Shown piece after piece: positions 10,735-20,777 of a stretch of DNA of 64,000 nucleotides. The DNA lies in the NCBI GenBank assembly GCA_012862575.1, contig BLSF01000049.1, positions 186,001 to 250,000 on the forward strand, written 5' to 3'. This DNA is from Parietichytrium sp. I65-24A (lineage: Eukaryota; Sar; Bigyra; Thraustochytrida; Thraustochytriidae). Within the stretch, counting starts at the first letter, position 1, and every line of letters begins with the position of its first letter. The notes under the pieces were generated by a model. The model searched no databases. It was not told the DNA's origin and was given only the letters and a program-made list of their open reading frames with translations. A program made the translations under genes and the position numbers.

Positions 10735-12983
10735 ATGAGAACATTCAGGTTGCGGGCAGGCGCGGCAGTCCTTGTGCTCCTGCTTCAGGTCGCCTTGGCT
10801 ACGGGTTTCTGGACCGCGATCTCGGAGTTCCTGTTTGGCAAGAAGCCCAAGAACCCCAAGCCAGCTCCTCAACATGCAGAAGGCGTGATCGTCGCAGATT
10901 ACGCCGACATGGACCTTCCGCCAATTCGCACCAACGCACGAGTCTTGGACCTCATGCATGGCGACCACTTTGACACAATATTGCGCGACGTTCCGGATGA
11001 ATTGAGGCCTCCAAGTGTCGTTGCTTTCTATGATTCTTCAAACAAGGTTTGCATGCAAAAATTTCAAAGCCTGAAATTTGACGCAATGGCAGAGCGCAAT
11101 CTTCCAGCGCGTGAACGTCTTTTCATCTCTCGATACGACATGTACTCTGCACCACGCCGCACATGGTAAGTCCTTTAGATGTCTCCGGGTTTGCTCGCCA
11201 TCATAATACTAATTTTATGTCGCGCGGCCGGCACAGGTTCAAATTCACACCGGAAATGGATTTGGCCAAGCGATTTGATGTCACTGAGTGTCCTCAAGTA
11301 GTCTTTGTCCCCCGAAGCTGCAATGGGTCTACGGAGTGGTGCATTAGAGGAAAAGATCCTCGCGATGACAGGTTGCAACTGGTGGGCTGTGACGATTTTG
11401 TTGAACAGTGCGAAGGAACTGAGAAGTGGAACTGGTCAGGGAATTTGCAGGAGTGGATAACAGAGCGGATCAGGAATGAAGGTACTCCCAAGGTTTCCAG
11501 ATTCCTCGGCTCTTTCGCGGAACAAGGTATGTGGCTGCGCGTAAGTTGGCTGAGTCATAACTTTCCATGCATTGACAAGGCGGCCCTCAACCTGACAGTG
11601 GTAATTTTAAAATAGTCACGAGAGGTCACCACCACAGACACACACATCAGAAACACATACGGCGCTCAGCAATTCCCAGCGTTCACAGAGACAGGATTTA
11701 AGATTGTGCCAATACCTAAAGAGGTAAACGACTGGCTCCTGGCATTCATGAAAAGGAACGAGCAGTTTAGGCGGTCGGAAATCTGGCAAGGTCAGTCCAC
11801 TGCAATAAACTTCCATGAAGCGCAAACGTCTTTTGTGGACTTGGACAGGGAAGGCCATGCAAGGTCAAAGTTGGCCAATGAGTACCTTAAACCTCTTGTT
11901 GAGGAGTGGAGTGGCATGAAAGATCTTGAACTAACCGCATTCTATGGTGTTCGAGAGTATCACGATGGCTCGTGGCTGCACAATCATATTGACAGATTCG
12001 ACACCCACGTACTTAGCATCACAATTTCGCTTCTCAAGGAAGACGAGGCGCTTGCAGAGCAGAACCCTTGGCCCCTCGAAGTGATTGACTGGAATGGTGA
12101 TCATGGTAAGTCGAAAAGCGCCCTGTGGCACTGTATGCTCCCTTTAGCAGCGTTCGTCTAACCTGTGATGCATCAAAAGTTCGCTATCATCATCCCCCCG
12201 GTACCATGGTGCTATACGAAAGCAGCAAACTTATTCACGGAAGACCGTTCAGAAACAAGGGCGGCACCCATGCGGGATGTTTTGTTCATTTCAAGCCCCG
12301 CAGTATGCACAAAGCCGACGGGGGAATGTGGGATAAAATAGCAAGCGATGCGAGGAGGAACATAGAGCGATACACACAAAAGGCGAGGTATAGGTCCCGG
12401 CCATCTGAGCAGCCTGATGACATTGAGTACTCGGAAATGAATGTCGGAGAAAATAGTGTGTGGGAGCACTTGAAGGCACAAGAAGCGGATCGCTCCAAGT
12501 CTGAAGCGGATACCCCGTTTGCAGTCACATTCAAGAACAAGTCAGACAGGACCCTCCATGTATACTGGCTGTCAAATACAGGTGACAAGGTTCTTCAAGG
12601 CACCATCGGTGCAAGCTGTAAGTCAAAACGCTCTGATGAAAATGTCGAAATGAGCTGTCACAACTCACCATGATGATAACTGCAGCGAGCTTTGAGGTAA
12701 AGACGTTTGAAGGACATCGTTTCTTTTTCGCAAATAATGGCTCCGAGGAGCCGTTGCCGTCTGGCATTTTCGTAAGTTTCAGAACGAGTTAGTCCCTGGA
12801 AACACTGGAACCAAAATAATAAACATCTGACTCTTGGCTTTCCTGGACTAGACAATGGTACGCGGTCAGACCGTGTATAAGTATACTCTGAACAAAGACG
12901 GCCAAGAGAAAGCGCCAAGCAAGTGGGCTGATTTTGTTCGGGCAAAGCTTGCAGAGGAGAAAATGCTCGATAAGGAGTTGTAA
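10735..12983 (+). CDS. Secretory prolyl-4-hydroxylase-like oxygenase with thioredoxin-like and VHL-beta-like domains (intron-containing copy)
   Basis: Paralogue of the gene at 7427-9253, 626 residues. Exons 10735..11165, 11237..11540, 11616..12105, 12180..12617, 12686..12771, 12852..12983; the five introns are 68-80 bases, all GT-AG, and the phases agree. Alignment with the intronless copy fixes each junction. Signal peptide at the start (LRAGAAVLVLLLQVALATGF). Thioredoxin-like domain (PPSVVAFYDSSN, VVFVPRSCNGS), again with no CxxC. Dioxygenase residues: HIDRFDTHVLSI and LIHGRPFRNKGG. The VHL-like domain has LHVYWLSNTGD and VKTFEGHRFFF and is split by introns 4 and 5. A Lys/Glu-rich tail of about 30 residues is absent from the other copy. 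AATAAA overlaps the stop region at 12984. Confidence 0.82.
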
Positions 12984-13823
12984 ATAAAGCGCCACCTGCG
13001 CCACCATTGTCCATTGTGACGAGCACTGCACCACATGCACCGCTGACACCGCTGTAGCGCGCATTAAGACCTTCCTATTCGGATGCGGAGCAACTCCGTT
13101 CGAACTTATTTTTAAAGTATTTTTTTTCTCTCCTCGAGTAGCGCTAGGCACAAATTGGACACTTGCGTGGTGCATCTCCCCTTGCTACGCAACGTCGCCC
13201 CTTAGAATACGCCACAACAAACGGGGAACAGACAACGAGGACTAAGGTTCTCCTGATGAAACACTATAGCAGCGGAGATGGGGGGACCTCTTGGATAGCT
13301 TAGCTAATTTTGGATACTAAGTTGCTGCCCAGCCATCTACGGAGTGGAGTAGGATCGCCAAGACTGATAGAAAGCAAATCAGGTGAGAAGAGTGCCACAG
13401 ATAGAGAGGTGTGAGTCGTGTGAACGGAAGGCTGCGGCAACAAAGGTGAGCGACAGACTTGCAGGTCGGCAATACAGATCTCTGTCTGCGGCATCTGCGG
13501 CTGCGAATCGCCAGGAAAACAGCTCCTCAACTCGGGCGCGCGGTAAGTTAGCTCTGGGGTGAACGGGAAGGGAGGGGGGCAGGCTCTCAAAGAAGCAGCC
13601 TGCAAGTGAGACAGAGACGGAGACGTGGACAGAGCGAAAGAGAGAGGGAGAGAGAAACAGAGAGAAAGGCGAGGTACCCATCAGACAAGACAGCACAAGA
13701 CAGCAGAGGCTGGGTGGTGTGTTGGTTAGGTAGCGTGTGGAGCACTGTTGTGCTCAAGCTGGTGGCGGGTATTGACAGATAGAACAACTTTCGGTTTCAC
13801 AGCAATATATCGCATTGGAGAAA
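12984..13823. other. Intergenic leader region of PDH E1-alpha with GA-rich tract
   Basis: No gene seen. A GA-rich tract on the coding strand at about 13608-13669 lies 155 bases before the PDH start codon, matching the pattern before several other genes here. Confidence 0.5.
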
Positions 13824-15317
13824 ATGCTTGGACTTGCAAAGCGAGCAGCTCGCTCCGGCCAGAGCTTTACTGCCGGTGGCCAGAGATGGATGAGCTCCAC
13901 TCAATCGTTTGACATTCCTGTCGCTTTTAAGGGGCACAACATCGAGCCTCCTCCTCAAAAGGCAGAATCTTCCAAGGAGGAGCTCCTGGCATACCACAAG
14001 TTTATGTACACTTTGCGAAGGATGGAGATCACATCCGACTCGGAGTACAAGGCTCGCAACATTCGTGGGTTCTGCCATCTTTACGACGGACAGGTGAGTT
14101 TTCGGATTCATTGGGTTTCACTTTGTTGGCACTGGCACATGCACTAACGATACTCCCGACCCTGGGACTCAAAGGAAGCTGTCGCACAAGGTATCGAGGC
14201 GGCGCTGACTCGCGATGATGACTGGATCACCACATACCGCTGCCACGGAGCCGCGCTCGCTCGCGGCGCTACTGTCCAGGAGATCTTCGAGGAGATGTTT
14301 GGCTTCCGCAATGGAATTGCAAGGGGCAAAGGCGGCAGCATGCACATGTACAACAAGGAAACCAACTTCTACGGAGGCGCAGCTATCGTCGGCGCTCAAG
14401 TGCCAATTGGTGCAGGCTTGGGATTTTTCCACAAGTACAAGCGCCAGAGCGACGACGAGAAAACGAATGTGTCGATCTGCATGTATGGCGATGGCAGCGC
14501 TAACCAGGGGCAGTAAGTTTTGCAACCAACTGTACTTCTTCTGCGCCGCTGTACACAAGGACACCTTACTCACAAAAAAACTACTGATTTGTCTGACGTG
14601 AACAGGTGCTGGGAGGCTGCAAACATGGCCGCTCTGTGGAAGGTTCCAGTGATCTTCGCTTGCGAGAACAACGAATGTAAGTATTGCCAACTACGACGTG
14701 TTGCCCTATATTTGTCTCCAACCGTGGGACCTGGATCTGGATGCTAATTCCCGTCAATTGTGTTAAATGTTTGGCGTGTAGATGGTATGGGAACCTCGGT
14801 GAACCGCTCCTCCTACATTACTGAGTACTACAAACAGGGTAACAAGATTCCGGGATTGTTCATTGATGGTATGGATGTCCTTGCGGTCCGCGAAGGAATC
14901 AAGTTCTGCAAGGATTATTGTGGTTCTGGAAAAGGCCCAATCTACGTCGAGCTCAAGACTTACCGTTACCACGGACATTCTATGAGCGACCCTGGTATCA
15001 CTTACCGCAGCCGCGAGGAGGTCACCAAGGTCAGACAAAGCCGTGACCCTATTGAGAACGTCAAGAACCGCCTGGTCCAGGCAGGTTGGGCTACCGAGGA
15101 TGAGCTCAAGGATACCGAGAAGGCGATTCGCGTAGAAGTGCAGGAAAGCCTCCGCCGGGCAAAGGACTCGGCTCAGCCTGAGCTCGAAGAACTTTTTACT
15201 GACATCTACACCTCCGGAAAGGCACACGCAGAGCCAAAACACCGCCGCCTTGAGAGCGAATTCCCTTCTCGTATTCGCATGCCTGATCTTGAGAAGAGCA
15301 AGCGATTCGCAAACTAG
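13824..15317 (+). CDS. Pyruvate dehydrogenase E1 component, alpha subunit
   Basis: Mitochondrial E1-alpha of the pyruvate dehydrogenase complex: with E1-beta it decarboxylates pyruvate using thiamine diphosphate and acetylates the E2 lipoyl group. Exons 13824..14093, 14175..14512, 14606..14676, 14782..15317 (introns 81, 93 and 105 bases); 404 residues. Seen: a basic N-terminus (MLGLAKRAARSGQSF) suited to mitochondrial import, the substrate-loop YRCHGAALARG, RGKGGSMHMY, the thiamine-diphosphate motif GDGSANQGQ...ENN (split by introns 2 and 3) and the phosphorylation loop YHGHSMSDPGITYRSREE, whose serines are PDH-kinase sites in animals. Length fits the family (about 390-410). ATG chosen as the first in the frame; it begins the targeting sequence. 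Confidence 0.95.
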
Positions 15318-15642
15318 GTTCGTGAGAAGAAATAAGCAACGTTGTGGAATCAGTTTCAGATCCTTTCATAATAAAAAAAGATAAAAGATTTTGTGCTTCG
15401 ATGATGACTGTTTCTTCAACCTCTTCTACGGTACAGAAGATTCGGTGACCGTTCAGCTCGTTACGGCACCCTGATTTCAAGATATGATGTTTTACTTCCA
15501 TCTGTAGCTACCAGGTAGTCCGTTGCCTTCCACTCCGCGGGATGTGATGTGGTTGTGGCTATAAACAAAAAGAAAAAGGTGTTCTGTTCATTCATAAGGA
15601 AGGTGCAAAACCTTTCTGCGAGCCACGCAGTGCTTGTACTTG
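15318..15642. other. Short 3' intergenic gap between convergent genes
   Basis: Downstream of PDH E1-alpha and of the minus-strand SH3-like gene. AATAAA-like sequences occur near 15369. Nothing else recognised. Confidence 0.4.
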
Positions 15643-16695
15643 CTAATAAGGTTGTGAAGGCGTGTCAAGGCTCCATGAGCGCAGCAAGAGCCGTAAGGCC
15701 CGAATGTCAGCCTCCATTTGTGCAACCTTGTAGCGCAGCTTGTTGTGCTCTTCGAGAGTGACATACCTGCTCGGATCTAGGTCACCACCCATCGGGGAGA
15801 GGGAATAGTCTCTCGATTGCACAGACCCTTGCAACGGTGTTCTAGGCGGCGCATAGGGATGTTGCACTGGGTATTGGTTCGAGGACGCGTACAGTTTGGC
15901 TGAGGGTTCTTGGGATGGCATGCTTGAGGGAGCAAAGTTATCCTTTGGCGCGCGATATCCCTCTGAAGGAACAGCATGATCAGGCTGTTGCTGCTGCATT
16001 TGAGCCACGCGTTGTGAAGCTGGAGTTGGTGTAAGGCTTCTGACCGGGCTCATTGGTGCTTCCACTAGTAGGGTAAGATCCGGGGTACATGTCAGGATCC
16101 ACGCGTCCCCAAACTCATCAGACCGAACTTTAGCCCAGTCGCCGGCCCAACCAACAGCAAGCACCTTCCCGCTAGCATCCAAGCTCGAAACCACATCAGC
16201 GTCTGGTGTGGGTTCTTTGCGAATATTAATCTTCGCTCCTTCTGGAAGGTCTGGAGCGAGCTGGAGGTATCTAGGCTGCGCAGCTTCACCTTGACTGGTG
16301 TTAGCTACAGGACGTGTAGACGCTGCAGAGGGAGCCGGGGCCATTTCCAGCGGCTCCTCAGGCGGGATTTCGCCCTTCTCGCACACCTCCGTGAGCCGGT
16401 CCTTAATAATCTTCAACAGCTTATGCGACCTGACATTTGCGTTTTTGGTTGCGGTTGGTGCGAAAAGCTCGCGTATGGGCTCGTCTTCTGGCGCTTTCGG
16501 TGTGTTCTCAACTTTGTCTCTCAGATCTGCCACCTTCTCAACATCAAACTTGACGACCTTACCGTCGATCACTTCAAGTATGGAGTTGAGGTCGAAAAAC
16601 CTCAAACCCGGATCGCGTTTGAATAAAACCTGTTTCTGTTCTTGCGACAACCTTTCGTAAAACGCTTGAACTCGTTCAAATTCTGTGTCGTCCAT
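15643..16695 (-). CDS. Protein with bacterial-type SH3 (SH3b-like) domain and C-terminal coiled coil
   Basis: 350 residues, single exon; ATG complementary to 16693-16695. Not recognised as a named protein. Residues 1-110 are charged and helical (ERVQAFYERLSQEQKQVLF, then ELFAPTATKNANVRSHKLL). Residues about 150-215 resemble an SH3b/SH3-type barrel: INIRKEPTPDADVVSSL, GWAGDWAKVRSDEFGDAWI. A Pro/Gln/Ser-rich linker follows, then a short coiled coil (LEEHNKLRYKVAQMEADIRA) near the C-terminus. It is divergent from the EF-hand/WD40 gene across a 770-base gap. A scaffold or cytoskeletal linker role is only a guess. Confidence 0.65.
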   Translation of the reverse strand: MDDTEFERVQAFYERLSQEQKQVLFKRDPGLRFFDLNSILEVIDGKVVKFDVEKVADLRDKVENTPKAPEDEPIRELFAPTATKNANVRSHKLLKIIKDRLTEVCEKGEIPPEEPLEMAPAPSAASTRPVANTSQGEAAQPRYLQLAPDLPEGAKINIRKEPTPDADVVSSLDASGKVLAVGWAGDWAKVRSDEFGDAWILTCTPDLTLLVEAPMSPVRSLTPTPASQRVAQMQQQQPDHAVPSEGYRAPKDNFAPSSMPSQEPSAKLYASSNQYPVQHPYAPPRTPLQGSVQSRDYSLSPMGGDLDPSRYVTLEEHNKLRYKVAQMEADIRALRLLLRSWSLDTPSQPY

Positions 16696-17462
16696 CTTGT
16701 CGGTCCGCGAGCTGTTCCCAGCTGTTTTCTGGTGCCGTCGATCCGCTTATCAGCAGCTTCTTCTTCGCCAGCGTGCTCACCCAGCAAAGGTACTTTTTGA
16801 GCAGCGCTCCAAATCTCGCTCCAGCTCCGTTGCGTTGCGCTCGGCGTGGACTGTAAAAGCTGAAGAAGACAACGGCGCGTCTGGACGAGGCAGCAGGAAG
16901 ACCTTCGAACTCACAGTCTGGCTGCCACAAAGATCATGTGAAAGGATGTGAAGGGGCCCAATAACTGGCACTTTCGCTCACCTACCAATCCTACCAACCG
17001 GATAGACGGGCTCTAGTTCGGTTTCGTTCCGCAAATTTGTATATTTTACCGGTACGGGGTAAACGATGTGGAGTTGGCAGAGATGGCAGCGACGGCAATC
17101 TGTGAGGCGAGCCAGGGCTGGAAGTTTAGCTCTGCTGCGTACCACTCACTTTCAGTCCTGAAGCAGCGCTTCAAGACCTTCGAACTGCCAGATGACAGGC
17201 AGCGTTTTGCAGGAATTCGCAAATATTGTGCGCCGGCAGAGTGAGCCACTCCCAAGCGGAGGACAGGAAGAGGCAGAAAGAGGAAAGGGACCGGGATCCC
17301 ACAAAGCAAGCGAGAGCGCTGAGCTGAGCCGAGTGAGAGACGAGAGTAGGGGGTGAGACCTTTTCATTGTGGCAAGACTTATCTGCCTGCGTTCAGGCTT
17401 GGAGATGAAAGCAGGAACAAGAGTCACATAAGGCAGCAGAGGTGCCAAATTTGCGCGTGAAG
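16696..17462. promoter_or_regulatory. Divergent upstream region (SH3-like / EF-hand-WD40 genes)
   Basis: Separates two outward-reading genes. Includes TACCGGTACGGGG near 17047 and the small open frame at 17083-17244, listed separately. Confidence 0.4.
17083..17244 (+). CDS. Small 53-residue open frame, possible micro-protein or leader ORF
   Basis: ATG to TGA, 53 residues, 220 bases before the EF-hand/WD40 start. The product looks protein-like: AYHSLSVLKQRFKTFELPDD, then GIRKYCAPAE, with balanced composition. I cannot assign a family; a very loose likeness to small mitochondrial proteins is not enough for a name. A GTGAGC donor overlaps its end, but no downstream acceptor in the right phase before 17463 joins it to the next gene. 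It is either a stand-alone small gene, an upstream ORF of the WD40 mRNA, or chance. Confidence 0.3.
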   Translation: MAATAICEASQGWKFSSAAYHSLSVLKQRFKTFELPDDRQRFAGIRKYCAPAE

Positions 17463-20400
17463 ATGTCTGAGCTCTTGATGCGCATTGATAATGACTCTGT
17501 CAAGCATCTTAAAGACGCATTTGAAAAGTATGGCCGACTGAACATGGAGCAGTTTGCGAAGGTAATGCTAGAACACGTCGGGGCAAGCAGAGGAAGCACG
17601 GCGTCTTTGGAAAATATTTTGAAACAAAAGCAGGACAGTCAAGCTCGCCCGCGAGGAAATGAAAAGCACTTGCTGAGGCGGTGGACTGTAGAGCAAGCCG
17701 TGGAGCTGTTCAAACAAGTGGATGCGAACGGAGATGGACAAGTTGACTGGGGTGAATTTAGTGCCTTTATCATCGAGCTGAATAAGACAAAGGACTTGGA
17801 CTACAACACAAGCGACGAATACAGTGTCGTTCCTGTGCCATGCATGGACGTCAAGCTGAGCTCGCAAAGGGCGATAGAGCGAATTATGCTGTCGAAGTGG
17901 AGCAACAAGCTTTGTTTCTTTGAGAGAAATAGCGATCAGCTAAAGGCGTACACCCTTGACCAGGGCTTCCAAGTACGGCATCGCTCTTCCGTTCGTGTGA
18001 CCAGCAATTTCATATCGCATAAGGCCATCAGCGGCTGCTTGCTTGAAGCGCTCGATCAGGCAGTGGTGTCTACGGAATACAATGGGGCATTTTATCTCTC
18101 TCTCTTCGAAATGGGCCAGGTGACCAATATGCTAGAGCAGACGACAACACGAAGCGGTCAGAGGATCGTCCGATGGCATCCCATGAGTGAGCTCATATGC
18201 TGCACAGGTACTGCCAGAGGCGACGCCAAGGGATGCGTTATTTTTGTTTATGCAAGAAATAGCCGCAGCCAGACCTTATTAAACCAAAAGCCCACCCGAT
18301 TAGAATGGCACTACAAGAGGGTGACTGGACTCGAGTTCTTAAGCCATCAACACATCGCTGCAGCATCCCTTGACGGCTCATGTAGTATTTGGGACGCGAC
18401 GTCACGGGAGCCTCTCGCCGTCTTGAATCTGCATGACATGGGGGTGCAGGGATTTGGTACTCTGTCATTCGTCCCTCAGGAGGCCAGCAGCTCAGCGTCA
18501 TATTTTGCGCGGGCGAGCAGCGACACCATTCTCGCAAAGCTTGTATCGTGTCCTGTGCCTCGGTTTGGCGAGAACGTTGTGACTGCCCCAGAGCAATCAA
18601 GCGCGTCCGTTTGGGTGTTGTCCAACGACTTTAAAAACATCAAGATGCAGAAAAGCTTGCTCGGGCACAAATCTCCAACGACATGCGTCGGCTTCGTGGG
18701 GGACGAGGGCTTTGTGGTCTCCTGCGACGCACAAGGCGAATGCCGTCTGTGGAGCCCGAACAAAGACTACGAATGCACTCAGGTCTTTAAATTAGGCTGC
18801 TCGACCTTTTTTGCTCTGAGGAACCAGATTTTCACGCTTGGTGGTTTCCAGGGTCACGAGAAGAACCAAGGGTTTTGCTTAGTCAGTGCCGGTAAAGACC
18901 GCTCAAGACTAGTCATGTGTTGCTTGAACGAAACTATGCGCTGCTTGGTCACCGCAACAAAGCTGGAGGTTGCCGTTTGGGATCTTCAAACCTCTCGGAA
19001 AGCAACAATATTACTGATTAATCCGGCTATTGAAAAACGCGAGATTCTGTCATGCTCTCTGGACGACAGAGAGCGAAAGCTATTCATCGGTGACGACACG
19101 GGCCGAGTTACTGTGTACAATCTCATGAACGGGGCCCTCATAAAGTATATTGACCCACACCCTGTTGGGAAGCCTGTTACTTCAGTGACCTTTTGTGCTC
19201 AGAATAGATTATTGGTATCAACGTCATGGGGAGGAAATATTCACATCTGCGACGAAGACGATCGGGCTGGTCATATCCCAGGTAAGCACTCCGTGAAAAT
19301 GAGATCGGTAAAGATAGTCGACAAAGAGGAACAGGGTCTAGACATTTCCACATGTGCTGTATCTTATCATTTCAAGCAGATAGCGGTGTTCGGGGAAAAG
19401 CGCCTTTCAGCTCAAGAAAAACCTCGTGCCAGCTGTGTCGAGACCACTGATACTGAGGTGCCGTCAAGTCGGCTACGCGACTCCAAACGAACGAAAAGGA
19501 GGCAGGAAGGCGTTTTGTCGCTCTGGGATCTGGAATTTGCACGGCTGACCGGGATCTGCAAGATGGATCCTTCCATCACGCTAGCCTCCCTCGCATTCAT
19601 CGAGCCGAATCATCCAAACTTAATTGGACTTGATGTCTACGAGAATAAGGCGCATATTTGGTGCATCTATCAGGACTCTCAGTATTGCAGTTTTGAGCGG
19701 GTATTTCAGATCGACCTCGATGTACTTCCCAACGACAATCTCACCTGCCTCATGCGAGTGCAAAAGTCGAGTTGCGAAACCCTAGACATGTACGTTGGCT
19801 ACGAGGACGGTTCTATTATAAAAAGCTCTGTTGCTGTTGAACTGGAAAAAGTAGGCGAGCCAGTCCGCGAGGCAACTTACCGGCCCAATCGCCAAGCGCA
19901 TAATGTCGTTTGCGTTGACCAAAACATACGTCGCCGGCGATTGAGCGGCTCAGCAAAATGGGCTTCCGATGAATCGAGTGTGCTGAAATCAAAAGCTTTA
20001 TGGCAAGTCAAACATCCAGTCATCCAAAACCTGGGTTTAGTGACGTGCATGTCGATTTCTGTGCCAGACAAGCTATTATTCGTTGGTCACGAAAGTGGAG
20101 AATGCAATATCCTTCACACGGAGTCTGGGGAATTATGCGCGGTCATAGACACCTTCGAAATGGTTGTGCTGCCGCCATTGCCCGGCTTAAACCTCGGCCG
20201 CTTGCACAAATTGCTGCAATCTGAGACGGACGAGATTTTGAACGCTCTTGGAGCATCTACTGCTCCGTTGCCACGCTTCACTGTGCTCGGACAACTGCCT
20301 CCTCGGAGCACCACACCACATAAGAGCCCGAAAAAGGGTAAACTGAAACCTCTCACCAATAGTGCTTGCAGCGATGCTGATCGAGAAGAGCTGCGTACCA

Positions 20401-20777
20401 GCGCTATGGGTGATTATTGTTCTGACAACCATCTTGATGCTCCAACAGTTTGTAATAACCAAGAGGAGAACCAAGGATCTGGTTCTGACCCAGTGCAAAT
20501 TTTATTTCGGCGTATTCGCAAAGCCAGACAAGAACGTGCGAGGCCGCACACATCTGACGGAAGAGCTCTCGAAACGTCAACTACGGAGCTCCCTTCAAAT
20601 TCAAGGATTTTGCCACCCGTGTCGGCGGCACCTCTTGTAAAAGAACTGGGGGGGAGCAGAGGAGGGGCTAGCGGGGAACAGCAAGCGAAGGGCCTCAAGG
20701 GCCATCTGAATGATTTGTCTCTGGAAGACCCCGGGAGCAGACCGCGAACTGCGCCAAAAATGAATTTTCATGTTTAG
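17463..20777 (+). CDS. EF-hand plus WD40-repeat protein, WDR49/WDR64-like
   Basis: 1104 residues, one uninterrupted exon. An EF-hand loop DANGDGQVDWGE sits near residues 87-98, with all oxygen ligand positions filled, so calcium binding is plausible. A second, degenerate EF-like helix lies at residues 10-40. WD40 blades follow from about 130 to 870, seen as repeated WD dipeptide ends: GSCSIWDATSREPLA, GECRLWSPNKDYE, EVAVWDLQTSRKA, GVLSLWDLEFARL. The C-terminal 200 residues are low-complexity and charged. The order EF-hand then two propellers matches the animal WDR49/WDR64/EFCAB8 group, many of them in cilia or testis, which would suit the SPAG17 neighbour. Start: the first ATG; the frame is open only 54 bases further upstream without an ATG. 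Confidence 0.75.
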   Translation: MSELLMRIDNDSVKHLKDAFEKYGRLNMEQFAKVMLEHVGASRGSTASLENILKQKQDSQARPRGNEKHLLRRWTVEQAVELFKQVDANGDGQVDWGEFSAFIIELNKTKDLDYNTSDEYSVVPVPCMDVKLSSQRAIERIMLSKWSNKLCFFERNSDQLKAYTLDQGFQVRHRSSVRVTSNFISHKAISGCLLEALDQAVVSTEYNGAFYLSLFEMGQVTNMLEQTTTRSGQRIVRWHPMSELICCTGTARGDAKGCVIFVYARNSRSQTLLNQKPTRLEWHYKRVTGLEFLSHQHIAAASLDGSCSIWDATSREPLAVLNLHDMGVQGFGTLSFVPQEASSSASYFARASSDTILAKLVSCPVPRFGENVVTAPEQSSASVWVLSNDFKNIKMQKSLLGHKSPTTCVGFVGDEGFVVSCDAQGECRLWSPNKDYECTQVFKLGCSTFFALRNQIFTLGGFQGHEKNQGFCLVSAGKDRSRLVMCCLNETMRCLVTATKLEVAVWDLQTSRKATILLINPAIEKREILSCSLDDRERKLFIGDDTGRVTVYNLMNGALIKYIDPHPVGKPVTSVTFCAQNRLLVSTSWGGNIHICDEDDRAGHIPGKHSVKMRSVKIVDKEEQGLDISTCAVSYHFKQIAVFGEKRLSAQEKPRASCVETTDTEVPSSRLRDSKRTKRRQEGVLSLWDLEFARLTGICKMDPSITLASLAFIEPNHPNLIGLDVYENKAHIWCIYQDSQYCSFERVFQIDLDVLPNDNLTCLMRVQKSSCETLDMYVGYEDGSIIKSSVAVELEKVGEPVREATYRPNRQAHNVVCVDQNIRRRRLSGSAKWASDESSVLKSKALWQVKHPVIQNLGLVTCMSISVPDKLLFVGHESGECNILHTESGELCAVIDTFEMVVLPPLPGLNLGRLHKLLQSETDEILNALGASTAPLPRFTVLGQLPPRSTTPHKSPKKGKLKPLTNSACSDADREELRTSAMGDYCSDNHLDAPTVCNNQEENQGSGSDPVQILFRRIRKARQERARPHTSDGRALETSTTELPSNSRILPPVSAAPLVKELGGSRGGASGEQQAKGLKGHLNDLSLEDPGSRPRTAPKMNFHV

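Noticed and set aside
14163-14690. 173-residue minus-strand frame inside PDH E1-alpha
   Set aside because: Antisense shadow of the PDH exons and introns.
17083-17463. Joining the 53-residue ORF to the EF-hand/WD40 protein by splicing
   Set aside because: The GTGAGC donor leaves two bases of a codon and no AG before 17463 gives a matching phase.
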